The translations under genes and the position numbers were made by a program. From Desulfovibrio subterraneus (GTDB lineage Bacteria; Desulfobacterota; Desulfovibrionia; Desulfovibrionales; Desulfovibrionaceae), in the NCBI RefSeq assembly GCF_013340285.1, contig NZ_BLVO01000013.1:665574-729573 (forward strand): 64,000 nt of DNA. Direction: 5' to 3'. Positions 7,420 through 16,475 of the stretch are shown here, piece by piece (position 1 is the first letter of the stretch; every line of letters begins with the position of its first letter). The notes under the pieces are model-generated. The model was not told the DNA's origin, made no database searches, and was given only the letters and a program-made list of their open reading frames with translations.

Positions 7420-10389
7420 TTACACAGAACAGCAATTAGCGCAAGGGCACCAATCGCAGTGTCTGCCCCGATTGGGACGATAACTGGGGACTGTTTCCAT
7501 ATGGCGGAACAGAAATTCCATGAGAAGCGGAATTTGTTCATTGATGACGGTCTCGCGCATATCGTCTTCCGTGCTGGTGCCGAGCAGCAGCACTTCTTTC
7601 CCGTTGCTGCGCAGTTCCACCCATCCGGCATCGCCCACAGGCAGCGGTGCACCCTGCCGCACGCCTCTCGGGTAGATGTAGAGATAGGCCGGAAGCTGCA
7701 CGCTGGGCAGCTTCTGCGCGAGCAGGGCAAGCGTGTCGTCGTCTTCTCCCTGCCAGCAGCGCAGGCGGCTCCATAGGGTGTCATCCTCCCATATGCCGGG
7801 GTTGGGACGACTGACCTTGCCGGTCTTGTAGTCCAGAATGACTGTCTGGCCTTCCCGTTCATCCACGCGGTCCATGCGGCCCGCGATGAGCCTTGTTCTG
7901 CCGTCTACGGCAATCTCGGCCTGAAAGCGTTGCTCAAGGGCGGCAATATGGGTTTCCGGCTGATTATCAATGAAGCTGGCCAGCCGTTTGCGCCCCGCCG
8001 CCTCCAGCATGAGGAAGGAGTCGAAGGGCAGGCTGTCCTTGAGTTCGCTCTGGTTGAGCCGCAGCGAAAAGAGATCCTGCAGGCGTTTGGCGTCGTCCTC
8101 GTCAAAGTGGACCGTGCGCTTGAGGTAGGGCGTGTAGAAGTCTTCAAGCACGCTGTGCAGCAGTTCGCCTATGCCCGCGTGATCGTCTCCCTCGTTCACT
8201 TCATCAATGGCACCGACGCCGCAGAGGCGTTCATGGAAAAAGCGGACAGGGCATGTGAGATAGGTATCCAGCGCGGAAGGAGACAGCGGGCGGCGAAGGT
8301 ATTCGCTCAGCCGTGCTGCTATTTCCGGCGTGCGCTCGACCGGTTTGTCCAGCCGCGTGATGGCCGGCATGGGGTACGAGATGGCATGCAGGGGCGGTGT
8401 GCCTGGGGTGATGAGCTTGCCGCGTTTTTTTTCTTCCTGCCACAGCAGTTCTTCCACAAAGCGGGAACGGGCGCGTTTTTCTTCGAACAGGCCGGAGCGT
8501 TCCACCCCTGCCTGGTAGTAGATGGTGATTTGCTCCGCCCCTTGCAGCAGGCGGTGGAAGTTGTATGCGGAAACCAGCTCGCGGTGGCGCGAGTCCGGCA
8601 GCCCGAGCATGCCGCGCAGAGAATCGGGCAGAAGCGGGTCATTGGCCGGAGCACCGGGCAGCTTGTCTTCCGTGGCATCGACGATATGCACGTTATCGAA
8701 CCGCAGCAGGCGTGTTTCCAGCATGCCCATGACCTGCACGCCGGTAAGCGGATCCGCCTCGAAGGGAACGCGCTCCTGCCGTATGGTTTCGCGCAGGATG
8801 GTGAAGAGCACATCCTTGGGGAAGATCTGCGTTGCCAGCGAGCATTCACGCAGCATGGGAATAACGCGGTGCATCAGACGGAATATGGATTCCGCATCGA
8901 TGGGGAAGCGGTCCCACAGGTCACCGCCGTGGGTGAGCAGCAGGGTGCACAGGTCGGCCAGTGTGTCGGCCATGTCCTGCGGCGTGTGCAGATGCTCCCA
9001 GCGGGTGACGGCAAGGTCGAACACGGTGGCAAGCAGGGCGCGCACGTCTTGTTCCGGCAGCTTGCTCTGTTCATCAAGCTCGGGGTGCAAGGTTCTGGGG
9101 TCCGTGAAGCGCCTGCCCGTGCGGACCGAGGCTTCCATGTGATGCAGGGGAACGCCGAGGGGGCGTTCTTCGCCCAGTGCGAGCATTTTGAGGTAGGGGT
9201 GGCGCAGCAGGCCGATCACTTCCTTCCAGTGATACAAGGATGCCCCGTGGCCTTTACCTGATGCTGTTTCCTGCAGGCGCATGACCGTTTCAAGCAGGCG
9301 GAACAGGGTGGAGCGCCCGAGCGGGTAGCCCATGGAAATGTTCACATCCTTGCGGGGCAGGTGGTGCAGAACAGGCATGAGCAGGCCCGTATCCGGCAGC
9401 ACCACGGCGCTGCCTATGGTCGCGGGGAGGGAGTCGGCATCGGTGATACGGGGCTGTCCGTCGCTTGCGCCAAGGGTGCGTTCAAGCACGTCTAGCTGCG
9501 AGTGCAGGTCGAACCCTTCATGAAACACAGTCTCGCGTTTGCGTGCTTCCGGCTCTTCGGCGCAGGTGGCTTGTACGCTCCAGCGGGAAAGCCAGCGCGT
9601 GTGCTCGCGGCAGGCCCAGTGCACCCGCGAAGGGCTTTCCGCAAGGCGGGCATCGGAATGCAGCACAACCTGCGCCTCGTACTCTTCGGCCAGGTGGCGG
9701 AAGATGGCCTCTTCAACGCCGGTAAGGCCGTAAAATCCGGCGATGAAGATGCGCTTGCCGCGCAGGCAGGCAAAGCTGTCTGCCGTGTATGTGCCCCGCT
9801 GTTCCTTGATATGCCGCAGCACGCGGAAGGCATCGTAACCGGGGGTTGTCCAGCTCCTGTTATCCAGTTTTTCCGTATATTCCCTGTGAATCCGCCCCAG
9901 AGAGCCGAGCAGACCGGCGGCAAAATCCACGACCTGCCCTTCCATGTAGGTCACGTCTTCGGGTTCAATGTTCTGATTGTAAAAATCTTCCAACAGGTTG
10001 GCGAGCCGCACCCCCCACGGGAAAAAGCGGTTGGTGTCGCCGGTGGGCAGGGGCAGGGCCTCCCGTTGTTCCTGTGCCTGATTTTCAAGGCAGCGCAGCA
10101 GCAGGCCCACCCGGTCAAGCATTTCAATCTGCTCCGGCGGGTTGTTCTCAATTTCAGAACGCAAGGTGGCGAACAGTTCGCTCACGGTAATCATCTGCGG
10201 CAGCGCAAAAGGCTTGGGCAGTTCCGGCATGGCGTAGAGCGTGTCGGCAAAATAGCGTCGGGGGCGGCTGTGCGGCACGATGATGCATGCATGGGCGGGG
10301 TTGCCGTCTGTTTCGGACAGGACAAGCCGCGCAAGGCCTGCGAGGAAGTCGTTTTCCCATGGAATGATGATGAATGGCTGGGCGCGCAT
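7420..10389 (-). CDS. AddB-like PD-(D/E)XK nuclease subunit
   Basis: This 989-aa protein is the likely nuclease partner of the AddA-like helicase in double-strand-break end resection. The C-terminal nuclease domain has the PD-(D/E)XK signature GRMDRVDEREGQTVILDYKTGK, with the catalytic D-x-K near residues 853-855. An AddB-type iron-sulfur staple is visible: Cys713 in LTCPVRFF and a C-terminal cluster HCDWCPCANCC at about 978-987. The N-terminal half is a helicase-like scaffold without a convincing Walker A, as in AddB. The start at 10389 (MRAQPFIIIPWEND) lies one base after the AddA stop (TAG-C-ATG), so translation is coupled; the longer frame inside addA was rejected. Confidence 0.87.
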   Translation of the reverse strand: MRAQPFIIIPWENDFLAGLARLVLSETDGNPAHACIIVPHSRPRRYFADTLYAMPELPKPFALPQMITVSELFATLRSEIENNPPEQIEMLDRVGLLLRCLENQAQEQREALPLPTGDTNRFFPWGVRLANLLEDFYNQNIEPEDVTYMEGQVVDFAAGLLGSLGRIHREYTEKLDNRSWTTPGYDAFRVLRHIKEQRGTYTADSFACLRGKRIFIAGFYGLTGVEEAIFRHLAEEYEAQVVLHSDARLAESPSRVHWACREHTRWLSRWSVQATCAEEPEARKRETVFHEGFDLHSQLDVLERTLGASDGQPRITDADSLPATIGSAVVLPDTGLLMPVLHHLPRKDVNISMGYPLGRSTLFRLLETVMRLQETASGKGHGASLYHWKEVIGLLRHPYLKMLALGEERPLGVPLHHMEASVRTGRRFTDPRTLHPELDEQSKLPEQDVRALLATVFDLAVTRWEHLHTPQDMADTLADLCTLLLTHGGDLWDRFPIDAESIFRLMHRVIPMLRECSLATQIFPKDVLFTILRETIRQERVPFEADPLTGVQVMGMLETRLLRFDNVHIVDATEDKLPGAPANDPLLPDSLRGMLGLPDSRHRELVSAYNFHRLLQGAEQITIYYQAGVERSGLFEEKRARSRFVEELLWQEEKKRGKLITPGTPPLHAISYPMPAITRLDKPVERTPEIAARLSEYLRRPLSPSALDTYLTCPVRFFHERLCGVGAIDEVNEGDDHAGIGELLHSVLEDFYTPYLKRTVHFDEDDAKRLQDLFSLRLNQSELKDSLPFDSFLMLEAAGRKRLASFIDNQPETHIAALEQRFQAEIAVDGRTRLIAGRMDRVDEREGQTVILDYKTGKVSRPNPGIWEDDTLWSRLRCWQGEDDDTLALLAQKLPSVQLPAYLYIYPRGVRQGAPLPVGDAGWVELRSNGKEVLLLGTSTEDDMRETVINEQIPLLMEFLFRHMETVPSYRPNRGRHCDWCPCANCCSV

Positions 10390-10390
10390 G

Positions 10391-13300
10391 CTACTGCTCC
10401 GTCGCTGCTTCGGAATGAGAGGTGGTGCGGGAATGCTCTGCCAGTATGCACTGGCGGGCATCCAGATAGACGAGCGCGCTGCGCAAGGTGTGATCGCTGT
10501 AAGCAGGAATGGCTGCCAGCAGATTCATGTAGCGCGAAACCTGTTGTTTGTGGGCGGATGAAGGCTGACCCGTTTTGTATTCCACCACGGTGAGGGTGGT
10601 GCCGTCGTCCACCAGCAGGTCGGTGCGGTGCTGGCTGCCGTGTGCATCCATGATGGACTGTTCCGGCGTGCCATATTGCTGCCAGTGCGGGAACTCGGGC
10701 AGGGTGGCAAGCCAGTGCAGCATGGCCGACAGTTCTTCCTGCGTGGCATCACGGTCGGGAATGGGCAGCGGGGCTGTCTTCATGCCGTGCCGCACGGCGC
10801 GTTGCACATCCTGCATAATACTCTGGGGAGTGGCAGGCATGGCAAGGCGCAGTCGTTCCAGACAGGCGTGTACCAGCGTGCCGCGTCTGCGTTCGTCGAA
10901 CACCAGCTCCTTGAGCGGGTTGCGGAATATCTTGAGACGGGGCAGCCATTGCATGGGCTTCCAGTTGTCGTAACTGGGCTGATCTGAATTGGGTATCGTG
11001 TTCTTCCCAGAATCGTGTTCTGCTGTGCTTTCCGCGCCAGTTGTCGTATCTATTGCCGTATCGATCGTCGTATCGGTCGTTGTATCAATCTGGGTAGAGG
11101 CCGAAGCAGAGCCCGATGCCGTGGCTGATGTCGCTGCCGGTCCCAAACTTGAAGCATCGGTTGAAGAAATGCCACGCGAGCCTGATATGCCGGCTGTACT
11201 GGATATGCCACCTGCGGCAGGTGCGGCCAAGGGGGTAGCTGTTCTTTTGCGGACAGGCGGGGTGCCGAGCATGGCTTCCGGTTCCCGTTCGTCCCTGTTT
11301 GCCCCCATGCCGTATTCGTCCAGAAGCAGGCGGAGCGCAACCAGCATGGGTGATTGGGATTCGTGGAAGGGCGAGGTGGTAATGAAGGCATGCAGCTCAT
11401 CAACAGGGCGGGTCCAAGCCACGTAGAGCAGGTGCAGCTGCTCACGGGCTTCGGCAGCGAGCGCTTTGTAGTACGGTTCACCCAGTTCCTTGCAGCGCGG
11501 CACCATGATTTCCTGCCCCAGCACGGCCACACGTTCAGGCGTATCGCTGCGGCGCATGGTGTGGTGATGGAAAGGAATGACCGCCACGGGGAATTCCAGC
11601 CCCTTGGATTTGTGCATGGTCATGACGCGCACCGCATCCACATTTTCGGGCATGGGCACCTTTTCTTCACCGCCGCTTTCCGTCCACTGGTCAAGGAAGG
11701 CGGAAAGGGAGCGCATGCCGCGTTCTTCTGCCGCAAAGACCACCTCAAGGAAGCGGCGCAGGAAAATGGCATTGTCCGGAAAGCGCTCAAAGGCCTTGGT
11801 GCGGGCATACAGTTCGCGCACGGTGTCATAGGCGCTCATCAGACCGGCCTGAGAATAGAAGGGCGCAATCCACTGCCGCCATGGTCCGGGAAAGGCCTTG
11901 CGGAAAGCGGAGAACAGACGGCCATCCCGCGGTGCTGCGAGCCAGTTGTCCAGCTGCAGGGGGGAGAGGTCTGCAAGATCGGCGAACAGCCCTCTGCCGG
12001 AAACGAATTCCCAGAAGGCCATGTCGTCCGGCGGGTAGTCCAGAAAACGCAAAAATGCCACGGTCTGTGTCACCAGCGGGTGGTCTGCCAGCTTGAGGCT
12101 GTTTTCCGTGATGACGGGCAGGTTCAGGTTCACGAGCCATTCCGCCACCAGCGCGGCCTCATCGTTGGTGCGCACAAGAACGGCTATGTCGCCGCACGGT
12201 CTGCGGGGGATGAGCTCATCGCGGAAGAGGACCGTCAGGCGCTCCTCCACCTGCTTGAGCAGGTCGTCCTTGCCCTCGGCGGTGACATCGTAAAGGTGCA
12301 CGTAGCCGCCGCTGTCCTTCTTGTGTTCCGGCACATCCTGCGTTGCTCCGGCAAAGCCCTGCACAATGTCGTCCACGGCGGCATCCACCAGCCTGTCCGG
12401 CGCACCGGAGAGAACGGACGAGGCAAAGGCCCGTGCCGTTTCCGGTTCAGCGAGTCGTGAAAAGATGCCGTTGTTGAATTCCACGATCTGCGCACGGCTG
12501 CGCCAGTTGTTGGGCAGCGGAGTCCGCTTGGGGTCAGGGGCAATGGCCCGCAGTTCCGGATCGTTCAGGATGGATTCAAACAGGGCGGAATCGCCCCCGC
12601 GCCAGCCGTAAATGGCCTGCTTCACGTCGCCCACATAGGTGAGGGTGCCGTTCTTGGCGAGGCATTCCACAGCCAGGGGCTGAATGGCTTCCCACTGGGG
12701 AATGGAGGTATCCTGAAATTCGTCGATGAGCAGGTGGGTGAGCCGTGTCCCCATGCGGCAGAAGGCTTCCGAGGCACCGGTTTCGCCGGAGAGCACATCG
12801 CGCGCATAGCTGGGCCACAGCGAGGCAGGGACCTTGCCCTCAGTCTGCTGCATCTCGTGCACCATGCGGGATAACGGCTCGGCAAGGCGTACGAAGGGAA
12901 CAAGGATGAGCGCCCGCCGCACAAGGTGGCCGGGGCCTGCAAGGGCTGCGTGCGCATGGCACAGGTCGCTGTAGGCGGCTTCCAGATCATCGGAAGCCTT
13001 GCCCTTGGAAGCCTTGAGCAGGCAGTCGTCTATGTGCGGCTTACCGGCATAGGCAGAGTCCACAGGTGGCCTGAACGGGCCGGAGGCAAGGGCCTTGTCC
13101 ATGTACTTGGTAAAGTTGGCCTGCGGAGTGAGTCCTTCCTGCTCCATGAGGTGCTTTGTGGTGTTGATTGTGGTGAGCAGGTCTCCATGCAGGTTCACCA
13201 GCCAGCCGCGCAGCACGTCGCCGTCGGCATCCGGCAGGGTTCCTTCCTGCAGGCTGCGGGTCATGAGCCCGTAAAGGCGGGTGCGCAGGGTTTCACCGGG

Positions 13301-13852
13301 CACAAAGCCTTCTTTGTCCGTCAGCATGAGCAGGGAGCGGCAGGCATCCGCCAGCAGATCGCGTTCCGGTCCGCCTGCGCGGGCGGCATCCAGCAGCCTG
13401 TCATAAAGAGGCTCAAAGAGCTCCTTCTCATCGAAAATGGGCTCGAAGTCCGGCGGCAGCCCGAGTTCCAGTGCGGAGAGCCGCACCAGCATGTTCAGCA
13501 GGCTGTCTATGGTGCGCACGTTCAGCGAGGAGTAGCGGCGCAGCAGAATATCCACCCAGCGGGAAGCCGTGGGGGCATCCCAGTCCGAGGCGGCGTTGCG
13601 GGGCTCAATATCCAGCGCGCGTTCCTTGAGGGAGCGCACGATGCGTTCGCGCATCTCCGTTGCGGCCTTGTTGGTAAAGGTAACGGCCAGAATTTCGGGC
13701 CAGCTGTGGCCGCTTTCCGTTTCCTCTTCGGCATGGCGGATGGCGCAGGCAGGGCGTGCATCTTCCACGGCATCTTTGAGCAGGGTAAGAAACTGCCGGG
13801 TCAGGGTATATGTCTTCCCGGACCCGGCAGAGGCTTTGATTTGTTGCAGCAT
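10391..13852 (-). CDS. AddA-like UvrD helicase-exonuclease
   Basis: This is a 1153-aa superfamily 1 helicase fused to a C-terminal nuclease, the AddA half of an AddAB-type recombination complex. Motifs in order: Walker A ASAGSGKT at residues 7-14, a UvrD-type AVTFTNKAATEMRERI, Walker B LLIDEFQDTS, VGDVKQAIYGWRGGD, motif V VMTMHKSKGLEFPVAVI, and the RecB-type nuclease TDLLVDDGTTLTVVEYKTG near the end. Between helicase and nuclease, roughly residues 890-975, lies an unusual Ser/Thr/Ala/Gly-rich linker with repeated ISST and D-T-T-x-D units. The start is 3 bp after the phosphofructokinase stop. Chi recognition cannot be predicted. Confidence 0.88.
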   Translation of the reverse strand: MLQQIKASAGSGKTYTLTRQFLTLLKDAVEDARPACAIRHAEEETESGHSWPEILAVTFTNKAATEMRERIVRSLKERALDIEPRNAASDWDAPTASRWVDILLRRYSSLNVRTIDSLLNMLVRLSALELGLPPDFEPIFDEKELFEPLYDRLLDAARAGGPERDLLADACRSLLMLTDKEGFVPGETLRTRLYGLMTRSLQEGTLPDADGDVLRGWLVNLHGDLLTTINTTKHLMEQEGLTPQANFTKYMDKALASGPFRPPVDSAYAGKPHIDDCLLKASKGKASDDLEAAYSDLCHAHAALAGPGHLVRRALILVPFVRLAEPLSRMVHEMQQTEGKVPASLWPSYARDVLSGETGASEAFCRMGTRLTHLLIDEFQDTSIPQWEAIQPLAVECLAKNGTLTYVGDVKQAIYGWRGGDSALFESILNDPELRAIAPDPKRTPLPNNWRSRAQIVEFNNGIFSRLAEPETARAFASSVLSGAPDRLVDAAVDDIVQGFAGATQDVPEHKKDSGGYVHLYDVTAEGKDDLLKQVEERLTVLFRDELIPRRPCGDIAVLVRTNDEAALVAEWLVNLNLPVITENSLKLADHPLVTQTVAFLRFLDYPPDDMAFWEFVSGRGLFADLADLSPLQLDNWLAAPRDGRLFSAFRKAFPGPWRQWIAPFYSQAGLMSAYDTVRELYARTKAFERFPDNAIFLRRFLEVVFAAEERGMRSLSAFLDQWTESGGEEKVPMPENVDAVRVMTMHKSKGLEFPVAVIPFHHHTMRRSDTPERVAVLGQEIMVPRCKELGEPYYKALAAEAREQLHLLYVAWTRPVDELHAFITTSPFHESQSPMLVALRLLLDEYGMGANRDEREPEAMLGTPPVRKRTATPLAAPAAGGISSTAGISGSRGISSTDASSLGPAATSATASGSASASTQIDTTTDTTIDTAIDTTTGAESTAEHDSGKNTIPNSDQPSYDNWKPMQWLPRLKIFRNPLKELVFDERRRGTLVHACLERLRLAMPATPQSIMQDVQRAVRHGMKTAPLPIPDRDATQEELSAMLHWLATLPEFPHWQQYGTPEQSIMDAHGSQHRTDLLVDDGTTLTVVEYKTGQPSSAHKQQVSRYMNLLAAIPAYSDHTLRSALVYLDARQCILAEHSRTTSHSEAATEQ

Positions 13853-13855
13853 GAA

Positions 13856-15202
13856 TTACAGTTCGCAGTAGTTGTCGGGTACCATGCCGCGCAGGGCGGA
13901 CTGTCCCGTGGATTCGAGCACGGCGCGCCAGTAGTCGGAATGAATGTTCAGCGTGCGGCGCTTGCGCGTGACCAGATCGAGCGGAATGTGCACATAGCGG
14001 TCCATGAGTTTGGAAACAACCATAGAGGTTTTGCCCGCCATGGCCGCATGCACCGCGCTCTGCCCCAGCAGGCCGCAGTAGATGCGGTCGTTGGCGTTGG
14101 CCGGAACGGAGCGGATGATGTAGCTCGGATCGATGTATTTGAGCGTGTAGGGCATGCCCACGTTGCTCAGGTATTCCTTGATGCGGTCCTTGAGCAGGGT
14201 GGTGAAGTCGCCGAGAACGGGGTTGCCCGAAATGTCCGTTGCCTTGTTGGTGGACATGAGGTGTTGTCCCGCTCCTTCGGCCACCACGATAACGGCATGC
14301 TTGCGGCGCTTCAGACGATCTGCCAGCGCGGGCAGCAGGCCGTTTTCCCCATCCAGTTCAAATCTGGTTTCGGGAATGAGCACGAAGTTCACTTCCTTGA
14401 TGGAGAACGTGGACTGCGCAGCGATAAAGCCCGACTCGCGGCCCATGAGCTTGACGAGGCCGATGCCGTTCATGGCGCCCTGTGCTTCGGTATGGGCGCA
14501 GCTGATGGCCTCGGTCGCCTTGTCCACGGCGGTTTCAAAGCCGAAGGACTGCGGAATGAAGCTGATGTCGTTATCAATGGTCTTGGGAATGCCGATGACG
14601 GCAATCTTGAGATTGCGCTTGGTAATTTCGGCCACGATGGATTTGACAGCCTTCATGGTGCCGTCGCCGCCGATCATGAACAGGCAGTTCACGTTCATGC
14701 GTTCAAGCGCATCCACGATATCTTCGGGGTTCTGCGGGCCGCGTGAGGAGCCGAGCACCGTGCCGCCGAACTGGTGGATGTTGGAAACGGAATCGGGAGT
14801 CAGCTCCACGATTTCGTGCCCGTATTTGGGGATGAAGCCCTCAAGCCCGTAACGTATGCCCATTACCCCTGCCACATTGTAGTTGTGGTAGGCCTCCATG
14901 ACGATGGCGCGGATCACGTCGTTAATGCCGGGGCAAAGGCCGCCGCAGGTGACGATGGCGCACTTGGTCTTGGAGGTGTCGAAAAAGAGGTGGCGGCGCG
15001 GACCGGCGCTCTCGAACCGGATAGGAATGGGCTCCTCATCGCCCAGTTCTTCCAGAAACTCCCTGTCGAGGAATACACTCAGCCCTTTCTCATCGTCCTC
15101 GAAGCGACAGAAGGAAATGGGGGAAGGAATCTTGGCATTTCCCAGAGTGGGAATGGTCGTATCTATGGAAAAATTGCTTTCGGCATTTTTGCGTTTCGGC
15201 AT
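13856..15202 (-). CDS. 6-phosphofructokinase, plant/TP0108-like ATP type
   Basis: This glycolytic enzyme phosphorylates fructose 6-phosphate (448 aa). The phosphoryl-donor loops are CGGLCPGIN (~86-94), GGDGT (178-182) and GIPKTIDNDI (204-213). Gly at the second-loop position usually occupied by Asp in PPi enzymes, together with Lys in PKTIDND, is the combination seen in plant-type ATP phosphofructokinases and their bacterial relatives; a PPi enzyme would show GGDD. Donor choice should still be tested. The start at 15202 (MPKRKNAESN) has AGGAG 8-9 bp upstream; the in-frame ATG at 15241 has no such site. It heads an operon with addA and addB, an unexpected metabolic neighbour for DNA repair. 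Confidence 0.9.
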   Translation of the reverse strand: MPKRKNAESNFSIDTTIPTLGNAKIPSPISFCRFEDDEKGLSVFLDREFLEELGDEEPIPIRFESAGPRRHLFFDTSKTKCAIVTCGGLCPGINDVIRAIVMEAYHNYNVAGVMGIRYGLEGFIPKYGHEIVELTPDSVSNIHQFGGTVLGSSRGPQNPEDIVDALERMNVNCLFMIGGDGTMKAVKSIVAEITKRNLKIAVIGIPKTIDNDISFIPQSFGFETAVDKATEAISCAHTEAQGAMNGIGLVKLMGRESGFIAAQSTFSIKEVNFVLIPETRFELDGENGLLPALADRLKRRKHAVIVVAEGAGQHLMSTNKATDISGNPVLGDFTTLLKDRIKEYLSNVGMPYTLKYIDPSYIIRSVPANANDRIYCGLLGQSAVHAAMAGKTSMVVSKLMDRYVHIPLDLVTRKRRTLNIHSDYWRAVLESTGQSALRGMVPDNYCEL

Positions 15203-15433
15203 GAACGACTCCTGCTGAGTATTCAGGGCAGGCGGGGCCACCCTGTCGGCTCGGGGTTTTCAAACAATACAGGCTTATTAACATATGGTTGCCGGTAACG
15301 CCAGCCCGCGGGACGGGGTGGGTCCAGAATATCACGCAGGGGGCGGCGCGGTTTCTCTTTACACCCTCTACAAAACTGCATAGGCTTCCCGTATAGAAAT
15401 GAAATACAACAGCTTGTACGGTGAATAGCGATC

Positions 15434-16426
15434 ATGAAACCTCTTCTCGTAACACTGGGTGATCCGAACGGATTAGGCCCCGAACTGGCCTGCAGACTCT
15501 TCGGTCTCGGCGGAAGCGGCAGTCTTCCGCTTGTGCCGCTCATACTCATCGGACCGGAATCGGCGCTGCGCATGCACGCCGACCTGCTGGGCATTGCCCC
15601 TTTCTGGACCCGTATTGAAGATCCTGAAAGGGTCAGCGGTGAAGAACCGGGGGTGTTTCTCTATGAGCCCATCGGGCTGGAAGGGCTGACCCTGAACATG
15701 GGGCAGGCCACTGCGCACGGCGGCAAGGGAGCGGGCTACTCGCTGGAAGCCGCCTGCAAGCTCATCCGTTCCGGTGTGGCAGACGGCGTGGTCACGCTGC
15801 CCCTGCACAAGGCCATGCTGCAGGAAGCTGGTTTCAATTTCCCCGGTCATACCGAATTTCTGGCGCGTTTTGCGGGCCTGCGGGACGAGGACGTGTGCAT
15901 GCACCTGTGCGGCAGCAAGCTGCGTGTAAGCCTTGTCACCACGCACCCTCCGCTGCGGGAGGTTGCAGACCTTGTCACCCGTGAGCGCATAAAGCGCTGC
16001 CTTGTGCTGACTGTGGATTTTGTGCGCAAGCTCGGCGTGAAAACGCCCGTGGCTGTGTGTGGCCTTAATCCCCATGCCGGCGAGTCCGGCAAGATAGGGC
16101 GTGAGGATATCGAGATTGTGGCTCCCGCCGTGGAAGATGCCCGCAAGGGCGGATTGAGCGTGGTGGGACCGCTGCCTGCGGATACCCTGTTCTACCGTGC
16201 TGCCAAGGGCGAGTTTTCCGCTGTGCTGGCCATGTATCATGATCAGGGATTGCCGCCGCTCAAACTGATGCATTTTTCACGGGCCGTGAATGTTACGCTG
16301 GGGCTGCCTTTCGTGCGGACCTCGGTGGACCACGGTACCGGCTTTGATATTACGGGCAAGGGCGTTGCCGATACCGGCAGCTTTGAAGAAGCTCTGACCC
16401 TTGCCGCCCGTCTGACCGAGCTGTAA
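15434..16426 (+). CDS. pdxA: 4-hydroxythreonine-4-phosphate dehydrogenase PdxA
   Basis: PdxA (330 aa) oxidises 4-phosphohydroxy-L-threonine in the DXP-dependent pyridoxal phosphate pathway. The family fingerprint is complete: VTLGDPNGLGPEL at the start, PLHKAMLQEAGFNFPGHTE, the metal ligands in MYHDQGLPPLK, and FVRTSVDHGTGFDITGKG near the C-terminus. The length is normal. There is no strong Shine-Dalgarno match before the ATG. The upstream 231 bp separate it from the divergent phosphofructokinase gene. PdxA2-type paralogues act in sugar-acid catabolism, but no DUF1537 kinase is present here, which favours the biosynthetic role. The hydantoinase-family gene follows 49 bp later. Confidence 0.92.
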   Translation: MKPLLVTLGDPNGLGPELACRLFGLGGSGSLPLVPLILIGPESALRMHADLLGIAPFWTRIEDPERVSGEEPGVFLYEPIGLEGLTLNMGQATAHGGKGAGYSLEAACKLIRSGVADGVVTLPLHKAMLQEAGFNFPGHTEFLARFAGLRDEDVCMHLCGSKLRVSLVTTHPPLREVADLVTRERIKRCLVLTVDFVRKLGVKTPVAVCGLNPHAGESGKIGREDIEIVAPAVEDARKGGLSVVGPLPADTLFYRAAKGEFSAVLAMYHDQGLPPLKLMHFSRAVNVTLGLPFVRTSVDHGTGFDITGKGVADTGSFEEALTLAARLTEL

Positions 16427-16475
16427 CCGGCAGGGCGGGCATGTTGTCGGCGGCTGAGCCAAGCGGGAGGATAGA

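Noticed and set aside
7930-9261. 443-aa plus-strand frame opposite the AddB-like gene
   Set aside because: It is a mirror frame of the high-GC coding strand; its composition (His, Gln, Gly-rich) is typical of antisense translation.
12926-14746. 606-aa plus-strand frame opposite addA and pfk
   Set aside because: It spans two clearly functional genes on the other strand and has no motif or ribosome site.
15203-15433. Riboswitch or attenuator before pdxA
   Set aside because: There is a G-rich stretch but no terminator/antiterminator pair or known aptamer pattern.
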